This document shows, in pieces, positions 1 through 6,889 of a stretch of DNA of 51,509 nt (its first letter is position 1; each line of letters begins with the position of its first letter). The stretch lies in IMG/VR virus record IMGVR_UViG_3300028590_000551, positions 1-51,509 of that record, one strand, 5' to 3'. A model generated the notes under the pieces. That model saw nothing but the letters and a program-made list of their open reading frames with translations. It was not told where the DNA came from and ran no database searches. The position numbers were made by a program, and so were the translations under genes. This DNA comes from a virus.

Positions 1-152
1 TCCTGCACGACGGGCGCTTCCTGCAGCGGTACCTCAACAAGGGCGTGATGACCGAGCAGCTGGAACGGGTGCCGGTATGGCGGGTGGAGCATGGGCAGCT
101 GGGGCTGCTGGGGGCTGTGGCTTGGTACAGGCAGAACCGTTTGGAGATCTGA
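1..152 (+). CDS. glk: Glucokinase, 3' end (partial)
   Basis: Only the last 49 codons are in the window, read from base 3; the gene starts upstream. The visible residues include RYLNKGVMTEQLERVPVW and a closing GLLGAVAWY-type motif, the usual C-terminal end of bacterial glucokinases of the ROK/Glk kind (a phosphorylated-sugar regulator or substrate loop followed by GxLGAAxWY). The enzyme phosphorylates glucose to glucose 6-phosphate in the cytosol. It ends 18 bases before the prophage attachment site, so it marks the chromosomal left flank. Family call is by recognition of the tail only; the catalytic part is out of view. Confidence 0.6.
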   Translation, partial: LHDGRFLQRYLNKGVMTEQLERVPVWRVEHGQLGLLGAVAWYRQNRLEI

Positions 153-169
153 TGGGCCTTGCGTGCTGC

Positions 170-197
170 CTTTAACATAATAGGCATTAGCTTACGC
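170..197 (-). other. attL, hybrid Xer-type site
   Basis: On the minus strand the 28 bp read as a poor XerC-type arm GCGTAAGCTAA (phage side), a central hexamer TGCCTA, and a good XerD-type arm TTATGTTAAAG (chromosome side), which matches E. coli dif TTATGTTAAAT at 10 of 11 bases. The 15-bp core 175-189 is repeated at attR. Seen: the repeat and arms. Inference: crossover occurs within or beside TGCCTA. Confidence 0.8.
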
Positions 198-243
198 GCT
201 AACCATCTGAATCTTCAGCGGTTTACCGATACAGGAAACATCG

Positions 244-1200
244 GTGAACCCAGCTTCCCAACCATACAACGACGGGCCAGACCGCGCCCATCCTTGCAGC
301 ACTTCCCACGTTAAGCCCGCGCCTGGCGCGCCGCACGAAGCCGTGGTTTCCCCTGCATTTCGCTACCACGGTGGGAAGTTCCGCCTGTCGGGGTGGGTCC
401 AGCAGTTTTTCCCGCCACACGAGATCTACGTCGAGCCGTTCGCTGGCGCTGCCAGCGTGCTACTTACGAAGCCGCGGACGCAGGCCGAGGTCTACAACGA
501 CCTCGACGGGGACGTGGTCAACCTATTCCGTGTCCTGCAGAACGGCGAACAGCGTGACCGGCTGATTGAGGCCTGTTCACTGACGCCGTACGCGCGGGCC
601 GAGTTCGATCTAGCGTGGCAGGCCAGCGACGACCCCGTCGAGAGAGCCCGCCGCCTGGTGATCCGCGCGCAGATGGGCTTCGGATCAGCAGGTGCGTCGA
701 AAGGCACGACAGGGTTTCGCATTGACACCCGGCGCCGCTACGGGACGGCACAAGACCTTTGGCTGCGATTCCCGGAGGGACTGATGTCCGGCGCGTCCCG
801 CTTCACTGGGGTGCTGATCGAGAATCGCCCAGCGGTAGAGGTGATGCGGCAGCACGATAGCCCCGTCACGCTCCACTACGTTGACCCGCCATACCTCCAT
901 TCAACACGCGTCATAGCCAAGGGGAAGGCGGGCTATTACCGCCACGAAATGTCGGAGGCAGATCACGTCGCCCTGCTCGACGTGATCCTTGGGTTGCGGG
1001 GCGCAGTGCTGGTGTCTGGCTACCAGTCCCCGCTGTACGACGAAGCGCTGGCGGGATGGACGCGCCACACCACGAAATCACGCATCTCTGCTGGCAGAGG
1101 AACCGCGCTGCGCACCGAATGCCTGTGGGTCAGCCCGATCGCAGTCGCGGCCAGTTCGGCGCCGAAACAACAGCAGCTGGGCATCGAGGTCGGAGCATGA
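244..1200 (+). CDS. D12-class DNA adenine N6-methyltransferase (Dam-like)
   Basis: A 318-residue protein of the Dam/D12 class, which transfers a methyl group from S-adenosylmethionine to adenine N6 in DNA. Motif I region is YHGGK (41-45) with VEPFAGAAS (63-71); the catalytic motif IV is DPPY (214-217); YNDLD (84-88) is also typical. The GTG start at 244 has AGGAAA about 7 bases ahead and is only 47 bases inside attL. No restriction enzyme gene lies beside it, so it is probably an orphan phage methylase that protects phage DNA from host restriction or alters regulation. Its stop overlaps the next start (ATGA). In the circular phage it would follow SSB and attP, so it probably belongs to the early operon. 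Confidence 0.9.
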   Translation: MNPASQPYNDGPDRAHPCSTSHVKPAPGAPHEAVVSPAFRYHGGKFRLSGWVQQFFPPHEIYVEPFAGAASVLLTKPRTQAEVYNDLDGDVVNLFRVLQNGEQRDRLIEACSLTPYARAEFDLAWQASDDPVERARRLVIRAQMGFGSAGASKGTTGFRIDTRRRYGTAQDLWLRFPEGLMSGASRFTGVLIENRPAVEVMRQHDSPVTLHYVDPPYLHSTRVIAKGKAGYYRHEMSEADHVALLDVILGLRGAVLVSGYQSPLYDEALAGWTRHTTKSRISAGRGTALRTECLWVSPIAVAASSAPKQQQLGIEVGA

Positions 1201-2138
1201 AGGCACCGGCCACCCAGCTGTATTGGAAAGAGTGGGTGGGCGACATGGCGCTGGGGCGCTGTTCGCTCGCCGCCCAGGGCGCATGGGTGCGCATCCTGGC
1301 CGTGCTTCACCAGTCGGACGAATACGGGGTGCTGCGCTGGCCCCTGGCCGAACTGGCATCGGCCGCGAACGTTCCGCTGCGTTATGCGCGCGAATTGGCG
1401 ACAAAAAGCGTGCTGAAAGGCAGCGAACGTTTCGATACCGACTTCGTGCATACGCCGAGGCATGCGGGGCGTGATCTTCCTTCGGTGATTCTAGTGAAGG
1501 CAGACGGCGGAAGTTGTTGGTTTTCCGCGCGTTTTGTCCGCGATGAGTGGCGGCGAACGCAGCGCGGCGCCACCACACGCTTCACTGAAACGAACCAACC
1601 CAGCCGGTCACCGACCGGGCGGGTGGGTGAACGGCAAGGTGACGGCCCTGCTTTTGCTTCTGCTTCTGCTTCTTCAGGTATAGATAAATCTCTACGAGAG
1701 GATAGATCCCAAGAGGGCGCCGACGACCTGGCGCGCGCGCTTCGTGGAGTAGCGGGGTACAGCGAATGCGGGGCGTTCGTTCCCGAACTGCTGGAAGCCA
1801 AGGCGGCAGGGGTAACACCGGAGCAGATCGCCAACGTCGCACGCGAGAAGCAGGGCAAGTCGGTCGCCTACATCGCGCGTACCGCGATCGGTCGACAGCT
1901 GGACAAGCAGCAGCAGGCCAGCGAGGTACCAGGTGCGCCGGCAGTCGCCGCGGTTGACCCCGAGGCCAGGGCGCGAGCGGACGAACTCCGCGCCATCGGC
2001 GACCAGCTGATCGACCTGCGGCACCACCGTGACCACACGGGGATGCTCAGTGCCGACGACTACACCGAACGCGCGGCGCCGCTGCTGGCGCGGTGGCGTG
2101 AACTGCAGCCGGCCGCGGCGATGGGGGCTGCTTCGTGA
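1197..2138 (+). CDS. Phage replication-module protein, DUF1376-like N-terminus
   Basis: A 313-residue protein starting at the ATG that overlaps the methylase stop (ATGA). The first 50 residues (LYWKEWVGDMALGRCSLAAQ) resemble DUF1376-type phage proteins, which sit in the position of replication initiators or helicase-loader-like proteins; the reaction is not known. A low-complexity Ala/Ser linker is encoded by three TGCTTC copies (1655-1672), followed by a strikingly AT-rich, rare-codon stretch around 1677-1710. The C-terminal third is helical and charged. The replication role is inferred from position and family resemblance only. A helical, unrelated regulator is the alternative. Confidence 0.5.
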   Translation: MKAPATQLYWKEWVGDMALGRCSLAAQGAWVRILAVLHQSDEYGVLRWPLAELASAANVPLRYARELATKSVLKGSERFDTDFVHTPRHAGRDLPSVILVKADGGSCWFSARFVRDEWRRTQRGATTRFTETNQPSRSPTGRVGERQGDGPAFASASASSGIDKSLREDRSQEGADDLARALRGVAGYSECGAFVPELLEAKAAGVTPEQIANVAREKQGKSVAYIARTAIGRQLDKQQQASEVPGAPAVAAVDPEARARADELRAIGDQLIDLRHHRDHTGMLSADDYTERAAPLLARWRELQPAAAMGAAS

Positions 2139-2433
2139 TCCTCGCTTCCCATTCATTGCGCGCAAACACTGTTGTTACCCTTGGCGTGGAACATCCGCAC
2201 GGGCTGGCTGCATCCCTTGTGGCAGTAGGCGGAACCGCTGGACGCCCTCGCCGTGGAACGTTCCACGGGCTTTGGAACAGACCGGCGATCGGGGCGCGTA
2301 AGTCATTGATTCGTAAGGGTTCTGGCGTGGTGTCCGGACCGGGGCGCTACGCGGCACCGCAGCAGGGGGGGCACCCCCCCTTTGTTCCACGGGCACCCCG
2401 AGGGGGGCGGCCCAACTACTGCCGCCTCGAAAA
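2139..2433. promoter_or_regulatory. 295-bp non-coding region with repeated TGGAAC half-sites
   Basis: This gap precedes the first recombinase and the late genes. It holds CGTGGAACA (2185-2193), an 18-bp perfect palindrome CCGTGGAACGTTCCACGG (2251-2268), TGGAACA (2273-2279) and TGTTCCACG (2383-2391). CGTGGAACA and TGTTCCACG equal half-sites of the parS consensus, but no full parS is present. G7 (2365-2371) faces C7 (2374-2380). A 114-codon frame opens at GTG 2135 but is rich in Gly, Pro and Arg and looks non-coding. An operator, a late promoter region or a replication origin is possible. No clear -35/-10 pair was found. Confidence 0.45.
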
Positions 2434-3615
2434 ATGGGAAGGGTTCCCAAGGGCGACGACCCCCGGCGGTGCCGCGTGAACGCGCCGGACATCGCGCCAC
2501 TGCCCGATGGCGTCGCCGAAGCGCTGGCAGGGCTCCCCAATGGCCGCGAGTTGCCCGCGCACCGCGCGTGGCTGCTGGCGAGCGAACCGCGCTTCGCCGA
2601 GGTCATGCGCCGCGTGGAGCGGCGCGGCCTGCCGCCGCGCAGCCTGGCCGAACTGTGGCTGTGGCTGGTCCACCTGACCATCGACTGCGGGTCACGGCCG
2701 GCGACCACGGGGCAGTCGTACGGCCGCACGGCCGGCCGCTTCCTGGCGTGGGCCGCCTGCAACGGCATCGACTTCACGCAGGCCACGCTGGAAGACCTGA
2801 ACCGCTGGCAGCGCTGGCTGGCCGTGGAATGCAAAAACGGGAATACGTGGCGTGCACAGCAAGTGCAGGCGCTACGCAACTTTTTCGACTGGCGCCGCGC
2901 CTGCGGCCTGGCGAAGGCGAACGCGGCGGCCGACCTGCAGGGCCCGAAGGTCAAGCCGAAGCCGGCGAAGAAATACACCGACGACCAGCTGCGCGCCCTG
3001 TTCGCCGCGATCGCCAGCGCCAACCCGCTGCGGTCGGTGCGGGACCGCTGCGCCACGCTGCTGCTGCTGACCACAGGGCTGCGCCGCGAAGAGCTCGCCA
3101 GCCTGAAGCTGGCGCACCTGGAACTGAGCGCGGCACGCGGCGTCGTGCGCATCGAAGGCAAAGGGGCCAAGGAACGCGAAGTGCCATTCGAAGGACCAGT
3201 GGTCACCGCCCTGCACGAATGGCTGGCAACCCGCGACGGCCTGCCGTTCGACATCAACCGCGATGCGGTGTTCGTCGCGCTGACCGGGCCCACGCAAGGA
3301 CACGCGCTGGCGCTGCGGAGCTTCGAAGCGATGGTCGGCAAGCACGCGAAGGCGGCGAAGCTGCGCGACTGGGGTATCCATCGCTTCCGCGTGACGTTCG
3401 CCACGCAGCTGTACGACGACGGCGCGGACATCGAAACCATCCGCGCCCTGATGGGACACGAAAGCATCGAGACGACGCGCGGCTATCTCGCCGTGTCGGA
3501 GCGCGCGCGACGCACGCGCCTGAGTTCAGCGCGCCAGCACCGCGTGCTGGGAACCAAACCAACAGGCACACCCATGTGGGCGCGCCTGGCAGCAGGGGAA
3601 CTGTCGAGTGATTGA
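2434..3615 (+). CDS. Tyrosine recombinase, XerC/D-like (first of three)
   Basis: A 393-residue tyrosine recombinase with an N-terminal SAM-like core-binding domain (about 85-175) and a C-terminal catalytic domain (about 180-365). All catalytic residues are visible: R217 (GLRREE), K243 (GKGAKE), H316 and R319 (HRFR), H342 (GHES) and nucleophile Y351 (TTRGYL). The start is uncertain: ATG 2434 lacks a good Shine-Dalgarno, and GTG 2476 is possible. It lies far from both att sites, in front of the packaging genes, which is unusual for an integrase. It may act on a different site, or resolve dimers. Its stop overlaps the next gene by 8 bases. Confidence 0.85.
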   Translation: MGRVPKGDDPRRCRVNAPDIAPLPDGVAEALAGLPNGRELPAHRAWLLASEPRFAEVMRRVERRGLPPRSLAELWLWLVHLTIDCGSRPATTGQSYGRTAGRFLAWAACNGIDFTQATLEDLNRWQRWLAVECKNGNTWRAQQVQALRNFFDWRRACGLAKANAAADLQGPKVKPKPAKKYTDDQLRALFAAIASANPLRSVRDRCATLLLLTTGLRREELASLKLAHLELSAARGVVRIEGKGAKEREVPFEGPVVTALHEWLATRDGLPFDINRDAVFVALTGPTQGHALALRSFEAMVGKHAKAAKLRDWGIHRFRVTFATQLYDDGADIETIRALMGHESIETTRGYLAVSERARRTRLSSARQHRVLGTKPTGTPMWARLAAGELSSD

Positions 3616-3997
3616 CGAAATCCGATTCAGTGATGCCGGCGAGCGCGCCACCGAGTTTGAACGCCGGCTGGTGGCGCAAGCCGGTGCAGCGGAAAACGAA
3701 TGGCTGGACCTGGCGCGTCGCATGATGGCCGTGGTGGGTGAAGACGCCGGCCTGCGCGCCTTCCTGGTGCTGCTGGACGAAATGGGCGGCGGCGAGGTCA
3801 GCGTGTGCAAGCGCGGCAAGTTCTTCCAGCGTCTGTGGACCGCGGAGCGTGATGCGCTGATCGTCAACATGGCGTCGCGCGAATCCGACCCGTGGCCGCA
3901 GGCGGAGATCGCCCGGCTGCTGGGAGTATCCGCGCCGTACGTGCACAAGGTGCTGCGGCGGAAACTCGGGCGGGAGACGCGAGGGGGCACGGCGTGA
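3608..3997 (+). CDS. Small helix-turn-helix DNA-binding protein
   Basis: A 129-residue protein starting at GTG 3608, which overlaps the recombinase stop. Residues 97-119 (QAEIARLLGVSAPYVHKVL) form a clear helix-turn-helix of the type used by phage regulators and by some small terminase subunits. The rest is helical, with many Glu and Arg. It is immediately followed, by GTGA overlap, by the terminase small-subunit candidate, so it may be a late-gene activator or part of the packaging initiation complex. No specific family is recognised. Confidence 0.6.
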   Translation: MIDEIRFSDAGERATEFERRLVAQAGAAENEWLDLARRMMAVVGEDAGLRAFLVLLDEMGGGEVSVCKRGKFFQRLWTAERDALIVNMASRESDPWPQAEIARLLGVSAPYVHKVLRRKLGRETRGGTA

Positions 3998-4737
3998 TAC
4001 GAACCCATCCCGTGAGCAAATCCATCATCCGCGAACGCAAGCCCCTGACCGCTGCCCAGCTGCAGCAGCGGCGCGATGCCGCGAAGAAAAGCACCGGCCC
4101 ACGCACCATCGAAGGCAAGGCGCGTTCCAGCCGCAACGCGTGGAAGCACGGCTTGAACAGCGCCATCCACGTTTCGCACTTCGACAGTGGGCTGCAGTCG
4201 CTGCTGGGCGCCACCGGCAAGCCGTGCCAGACGACGTGCCCGAAGTATCCGTGTTCGCTGGTCGATGAAGGCCAGACGAAGGCGGGCGGCAGCTGTCTGG
4301 ACAAGCAGGTGTACGTGCAGGCGTTCACCGCGATCATCGACGCGCTGCAGTCAGGGAGCATGGAAGGCATGCACGGACTGATGGCGGCGGAGGTATCGGC
4401 TGCGCTGCAGATGCTGCACGAACTGCGGTCGACGGTTTCCACGCAGGGTCTTGTCATCGGCATCCCGATGGTGACCGACGAAGGCAAGGTGGTCTGCGAC
4501 GCCAAGGGCGATCCGGTCATCGGCAAGTACGTCGCCAATCCCGGCTACCCGATGATGATCAAGACACTGGAAACGCTGGGCATCAGCCTGCCGGAACTGC
4601 TGGTCACGCCACAGGCGAAGGCCAAGGCCAAGGTGCAGGAGGAAGCCACCGACGCTATGCAGACCGTGCTGGGCGGCATCTTCCAGCGCGCTGCGGCAGC
4701 AAAGGGCGCAAAGGCGCTGCCACCAGGTGGTGGCTGA
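3994..4737 (+). CDS. Putative terminase small subunit
   Basis: A 247-residue protein that starts at GTG 3994 (GTGA overlap) and ends one base into the large terminase start (TGATG). The N-terminus has the motif KKSTGPRTIEGKARSSRNAW (31-50), common in phage and phage-like proteins next to terminase genes. Four cysteines (C78, C82, C87, C101) suggest a metal-binding loop. In tailed phages the small subunit recognises the pac or cos site and loads the large subunit on DNA. The role is inferred mainly from position; no canonical HTH is seen in this protein, and the preceding gene could share the job. Confidence 0.5.
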   Translation: MIRTHPVSKSIIRERKPLTAAQLQQRRDAAKKSTGPRTIEGKARSSRNAWKHGLNSAIHVSHFDSGLQSLLGATGKPCQTTCPKYPCSLVDEGQTKAGGSCLDKQVYVQAFTAIIDALQSGSMEGMHGLMAAEVSAALQMLHELRSTVSTQGLVIGIPMVTDEGKVVCDAKGDPVIGKYVANPGYPMMIKTLETLGISLPELLVTPQAKAKAKVQEEATDAMQTVLGGIFQRAAAAKGAKALPPGGG

Positions 4738-6614
4738 TGGCGGTCAAGCCCGTCAACGTCGGCATCCTGCAGGCGCAGATGTTGGACCGCGGCGTCTACG
4801 ACGCCGACGAGTTCGATGCATGGATGGCCGAGCGCGGCTGGGCATGGCGCGCGCTTGAACGCGGCGACTACGACATCACCGTCGACGAAGCGCTGGTGGT
4901 CTTCACGTTCGAAGATCCGCTGCGCTGGGCGGAAACGTTCCTGTTCGAACCGGATACGGGGGAGCCGTATCGCTTCTGGGACTACCAGCGCCCAAGCATG
5001 CGGGCATGGATGCAGGACGTGATCCACCAGGACGGCGCCGAGTGCGGCAAGACGCGCGAGATCATCGCGCTGACGGCGTGGGCCGGCTGCACCGCCATGG
5101 GCGGGCGCGTCCCGAATCCATGGTCACTGATCGCCGCGCCCCAACAGACCCACCTGGACGAAATCATCCTGGCGCTGGAAGAGCAGTTCGGCGTGGCCGA
5201 TGGCGCCGGCCAGAAAACTCTGATCCAGCACTTCTGGCTGAAACCCAAGCGCACGCCGCACACCATGCATCGGTTCCTTGCCCCCAATCCGGTGCGACCG
5301 GACAGGCCGAGCATCGCGCGCACGTACTACCGCCCCGGCGGTCATGATGGCGAAGCGTTCCGCGGCGTCCACGTCAACGCCTTCGGTCTGTTCGACGAAG
5401 GCGCCAAGGTCAAGTCCAAAGTGATCTTCAGCGAATTCTGGCGTGCGCTGAAGCCGGGATGCCGGGCCCGCGTTTACTCCGTGCCGGACGGCGATCGCGC
5501 CAGCGAGTTTTTCCGGCTCACGCAGACCGCCGTCCCCGACCTGCCGGTCGGCAAATCGGGTTACCGCCTGTTCCGCTGGCAGCAGACGATGAAGCCGGCG
5601 CCGTTCTGGTCCGCCGAGCGCGAGGCCGAAATGGTCCGCCGCTTCGGCGGCCGCAATACGCCAGGCTTCCAGCGCAACGTGCTGGGTGAACACGGCCAGG
5701 CAGAAAACCCCGTGTGGCCGTGGGGCAGCCTGATGCCCAACGTGGTGGACCTGCCGGACTATCGCGTGATCAAGCTGCACGCCGATGCGGAGGCCGACAC
5801 GCTGTCCATCGAAGTCATGGGCGTGAAGCTGTCGGTAAGCGATGGGCGCAAGGTGGGCACGTACGACACCCTGCGCGATGACGCCATCGACCTGGCGCCT
5901 ATCCTGCGCGGTACCGACGCGACCCGTCGGGCCGCCATGGCCGATATCCTGCGACCGCATATCCCTGTCGCTGCGCACGGATCGTTCTGGGCAGGCGCCG
6001 ACCTTGGCGAGCGCAACGACCCCACGGAACTGATCGTCAGCGAAGAGGTCGGCCCGGTCATGCGCGACCGCGTTCGCGTCAAACTGCAAGGATTCCCCTA
6101 CCACCTGCAGGAAGACCTGGTCTTCGTGCTGGACAGCCTGTTCAACCACCTGCCGTTCTGGGGTGTCGACCTGGGTAGCGCAGGAACGGTGGTGGTCAAG
6201 GACCTGTGCACCGTTGACCGCTTCATGGACGCCATGTTCGATGGGCGAATGATCGGCTTCCACTTCCAGCAGAACGTCGAGTGCATCGGCGAAGACGGCG
6301 AAGCGCTGGAAGACGACGACCAACGCACCGGCGAACGGCGCACGCTGGTGGCGCCGGCCAAGCACTGGGCAACCCAGTGCATCAGCGCCCGCCTGCAAGC
6401 CGGCGGGTATGCGCTGCCATACGACAACGACGCCCTGAATGCCATGGCCACACAGACGGCGCGCGAAGGCGCCAAGTGGCCGATCTACAGCAAGAAGGAC
6501 GACCACGTGCCAGACGCCCGCCGTCAGCAGATGCTGCGCAAGCTGCGGGCACTGATCGATGACGGCCTGGGACATGACCTGTTCGCATCCGGCGCCGTCG
6601 AGCGTGCCGCATGA
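4737..6614 (+). CDS. terL: Terminase large subunit (ATPase/nuclease)
   Basis: A 625-residue DNA packaging motor that docks on the portal, hydrolyses ATP to translocate DNA and cuts it at ends of packaging. The ATPase domain has a degenerate Walker A, AECGKT (101-106), lacking the usual basic residues, and a Walker B FGLFDE (216-221). The RNase H-like nuclease domain shows acidic residues D422 (WAGADLG), D478 (WGVDLG) and the KKDDHVPD segment (587-593). Length is at the long end for the family. Start ATG 4737 overlaps the preceding stop; the stop overlaps the next ATG (ATGA). Confidence 0.9.
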   Translation: MAVKPVNVGILQAQMLDRGVYDADEFDAWMAERGWAWRALERGDYDITVDEALVVFTFEDPLRWAETFLFEPDTGEPYRFWDYQRPSMRAWMQDVIHQDGAECGKTREIIALTAWAGCTAMGGRVPNPWSLIAAPQQTHLDEIILALEEQFGVADGAGQKTLIQHFWLKPKRTPHTMHRFLAPNPVRPDRPSIARTYYRPGGHDGEAFRGVHVNAFGLFDEGAKVKSKVIFSEFWRALKPGCRARVYSVPDGDRASEFFRLTQTAVPDLPVGKSGYRLFRWQQTMKPAPFWSAEREAEMVRRFGGRNTPGFQRNVLGEHGQAENPVWPWGSLMPNVVDLPDYRVIKLHADAEADTLSIEVMGVKLSVSDGRKVGTYDTLRDDAIDLAPILRGTDATRRAAMADILRPHIPVAAHGSFWAGADLGERNDPTELIVSEEVGPVMRDRVRVKLQGFPYHLQEDLVFVLDSLFNHLPFWGVDLGSAGTVVVKDLCTVDRFMDAMFDGRMIGFHFQQNVECIGEDGEALEDDDQRTGERRTLVAPAKHWATQCISARLQAGGYALPYDNDALNAMATQTAREGAKWPIYSKKDDHVPDARRQQMLRKLRALIDDGLGHDLFASGAVERAA

Positions 6615-6889
6615 TCGTGACCGATCACGCCCGCCAGCGATGGGAAGAGCGGTTCCCGGGCCGCGACATGGTGGCCGAGTTCACCACGTCGCGCCGACCC
6701 GGAAAAGCAACGCGGCGGAAGCTGGCCAATCAGCTGTCGGATGACACGCGCAAGCGCACGCGGGGCGTTGGGCGCTACTACCTCGTTTCCAAAGCCGGCG
6801 CCGTGTTCGTGTGCACGCCGCCGGAAACCATCATCACCACGTTTCCGCTGACCGGGAACACCGACTGGAAGACACCATGCGCATCATGA
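6611..6889 (+). CDS. Hypothetical phage protein
   Basis: A 92-residue basic protein translated from an ATGA overlap with terL. It begins IVTDHARQRWEERFPGRD and has a beta-rich centre (GRYYLVSKAGAVFVCT) that resembles the small DUF4258 or RelE-like fold, but the resemblance is faint and no catalytic set is clear. It overlaps the portal start by 13 bases. Its place between terminase and portal suggests a packaging accessory. Function not recognised. Confidence 0.55.
   Translation: MIVTDHARQRWEERFPGRDMVAEFTTSRRPGKATRRKLANQLSDDTRKRTRGVGRYYLVSKAGAVFVCTPPETIITTFPLTGNTDWKTPCAS

Noticed and set aside
160-250. A tRNA gene as the integration target
   Set aside because: No tRNA-like cloverleaf or CCA end occurs at either attachment site; the repeat resembles a Xer site instead.
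2135-2479. Possible gene starting in GTGA overlap with the replication-like gene
   Set aside because: The encoded 114 residues are dominated by Gly, Pro and Arg, cover G7 and C7 tracts and palindromes, and overlap the recombinase start. A non-coding control region fits better.
2175-3467. A 430-codon minus-strand frame
   Set aside because: It is antisense to the first recombinase and the upstream gap; Ser/Arg-rich composition without motifs indicates a shadow.
2382-3611. A 409-codon plus-strand frame rich in Arg, Ala and Gly
   Set aside because: It overlaps the first tyrosine recombinase in another phase. The recombinase shows a complete catalytic set, while this frame has no family pattern and the composition of a GC-rich shadow.
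5124-6575. A 483-codon minus-strand frame
   Set aside because: It is antisense to the terminase large subunit, has no recognised motif, and its composition (many Gln, Val, His) is typical of a mirror frame.
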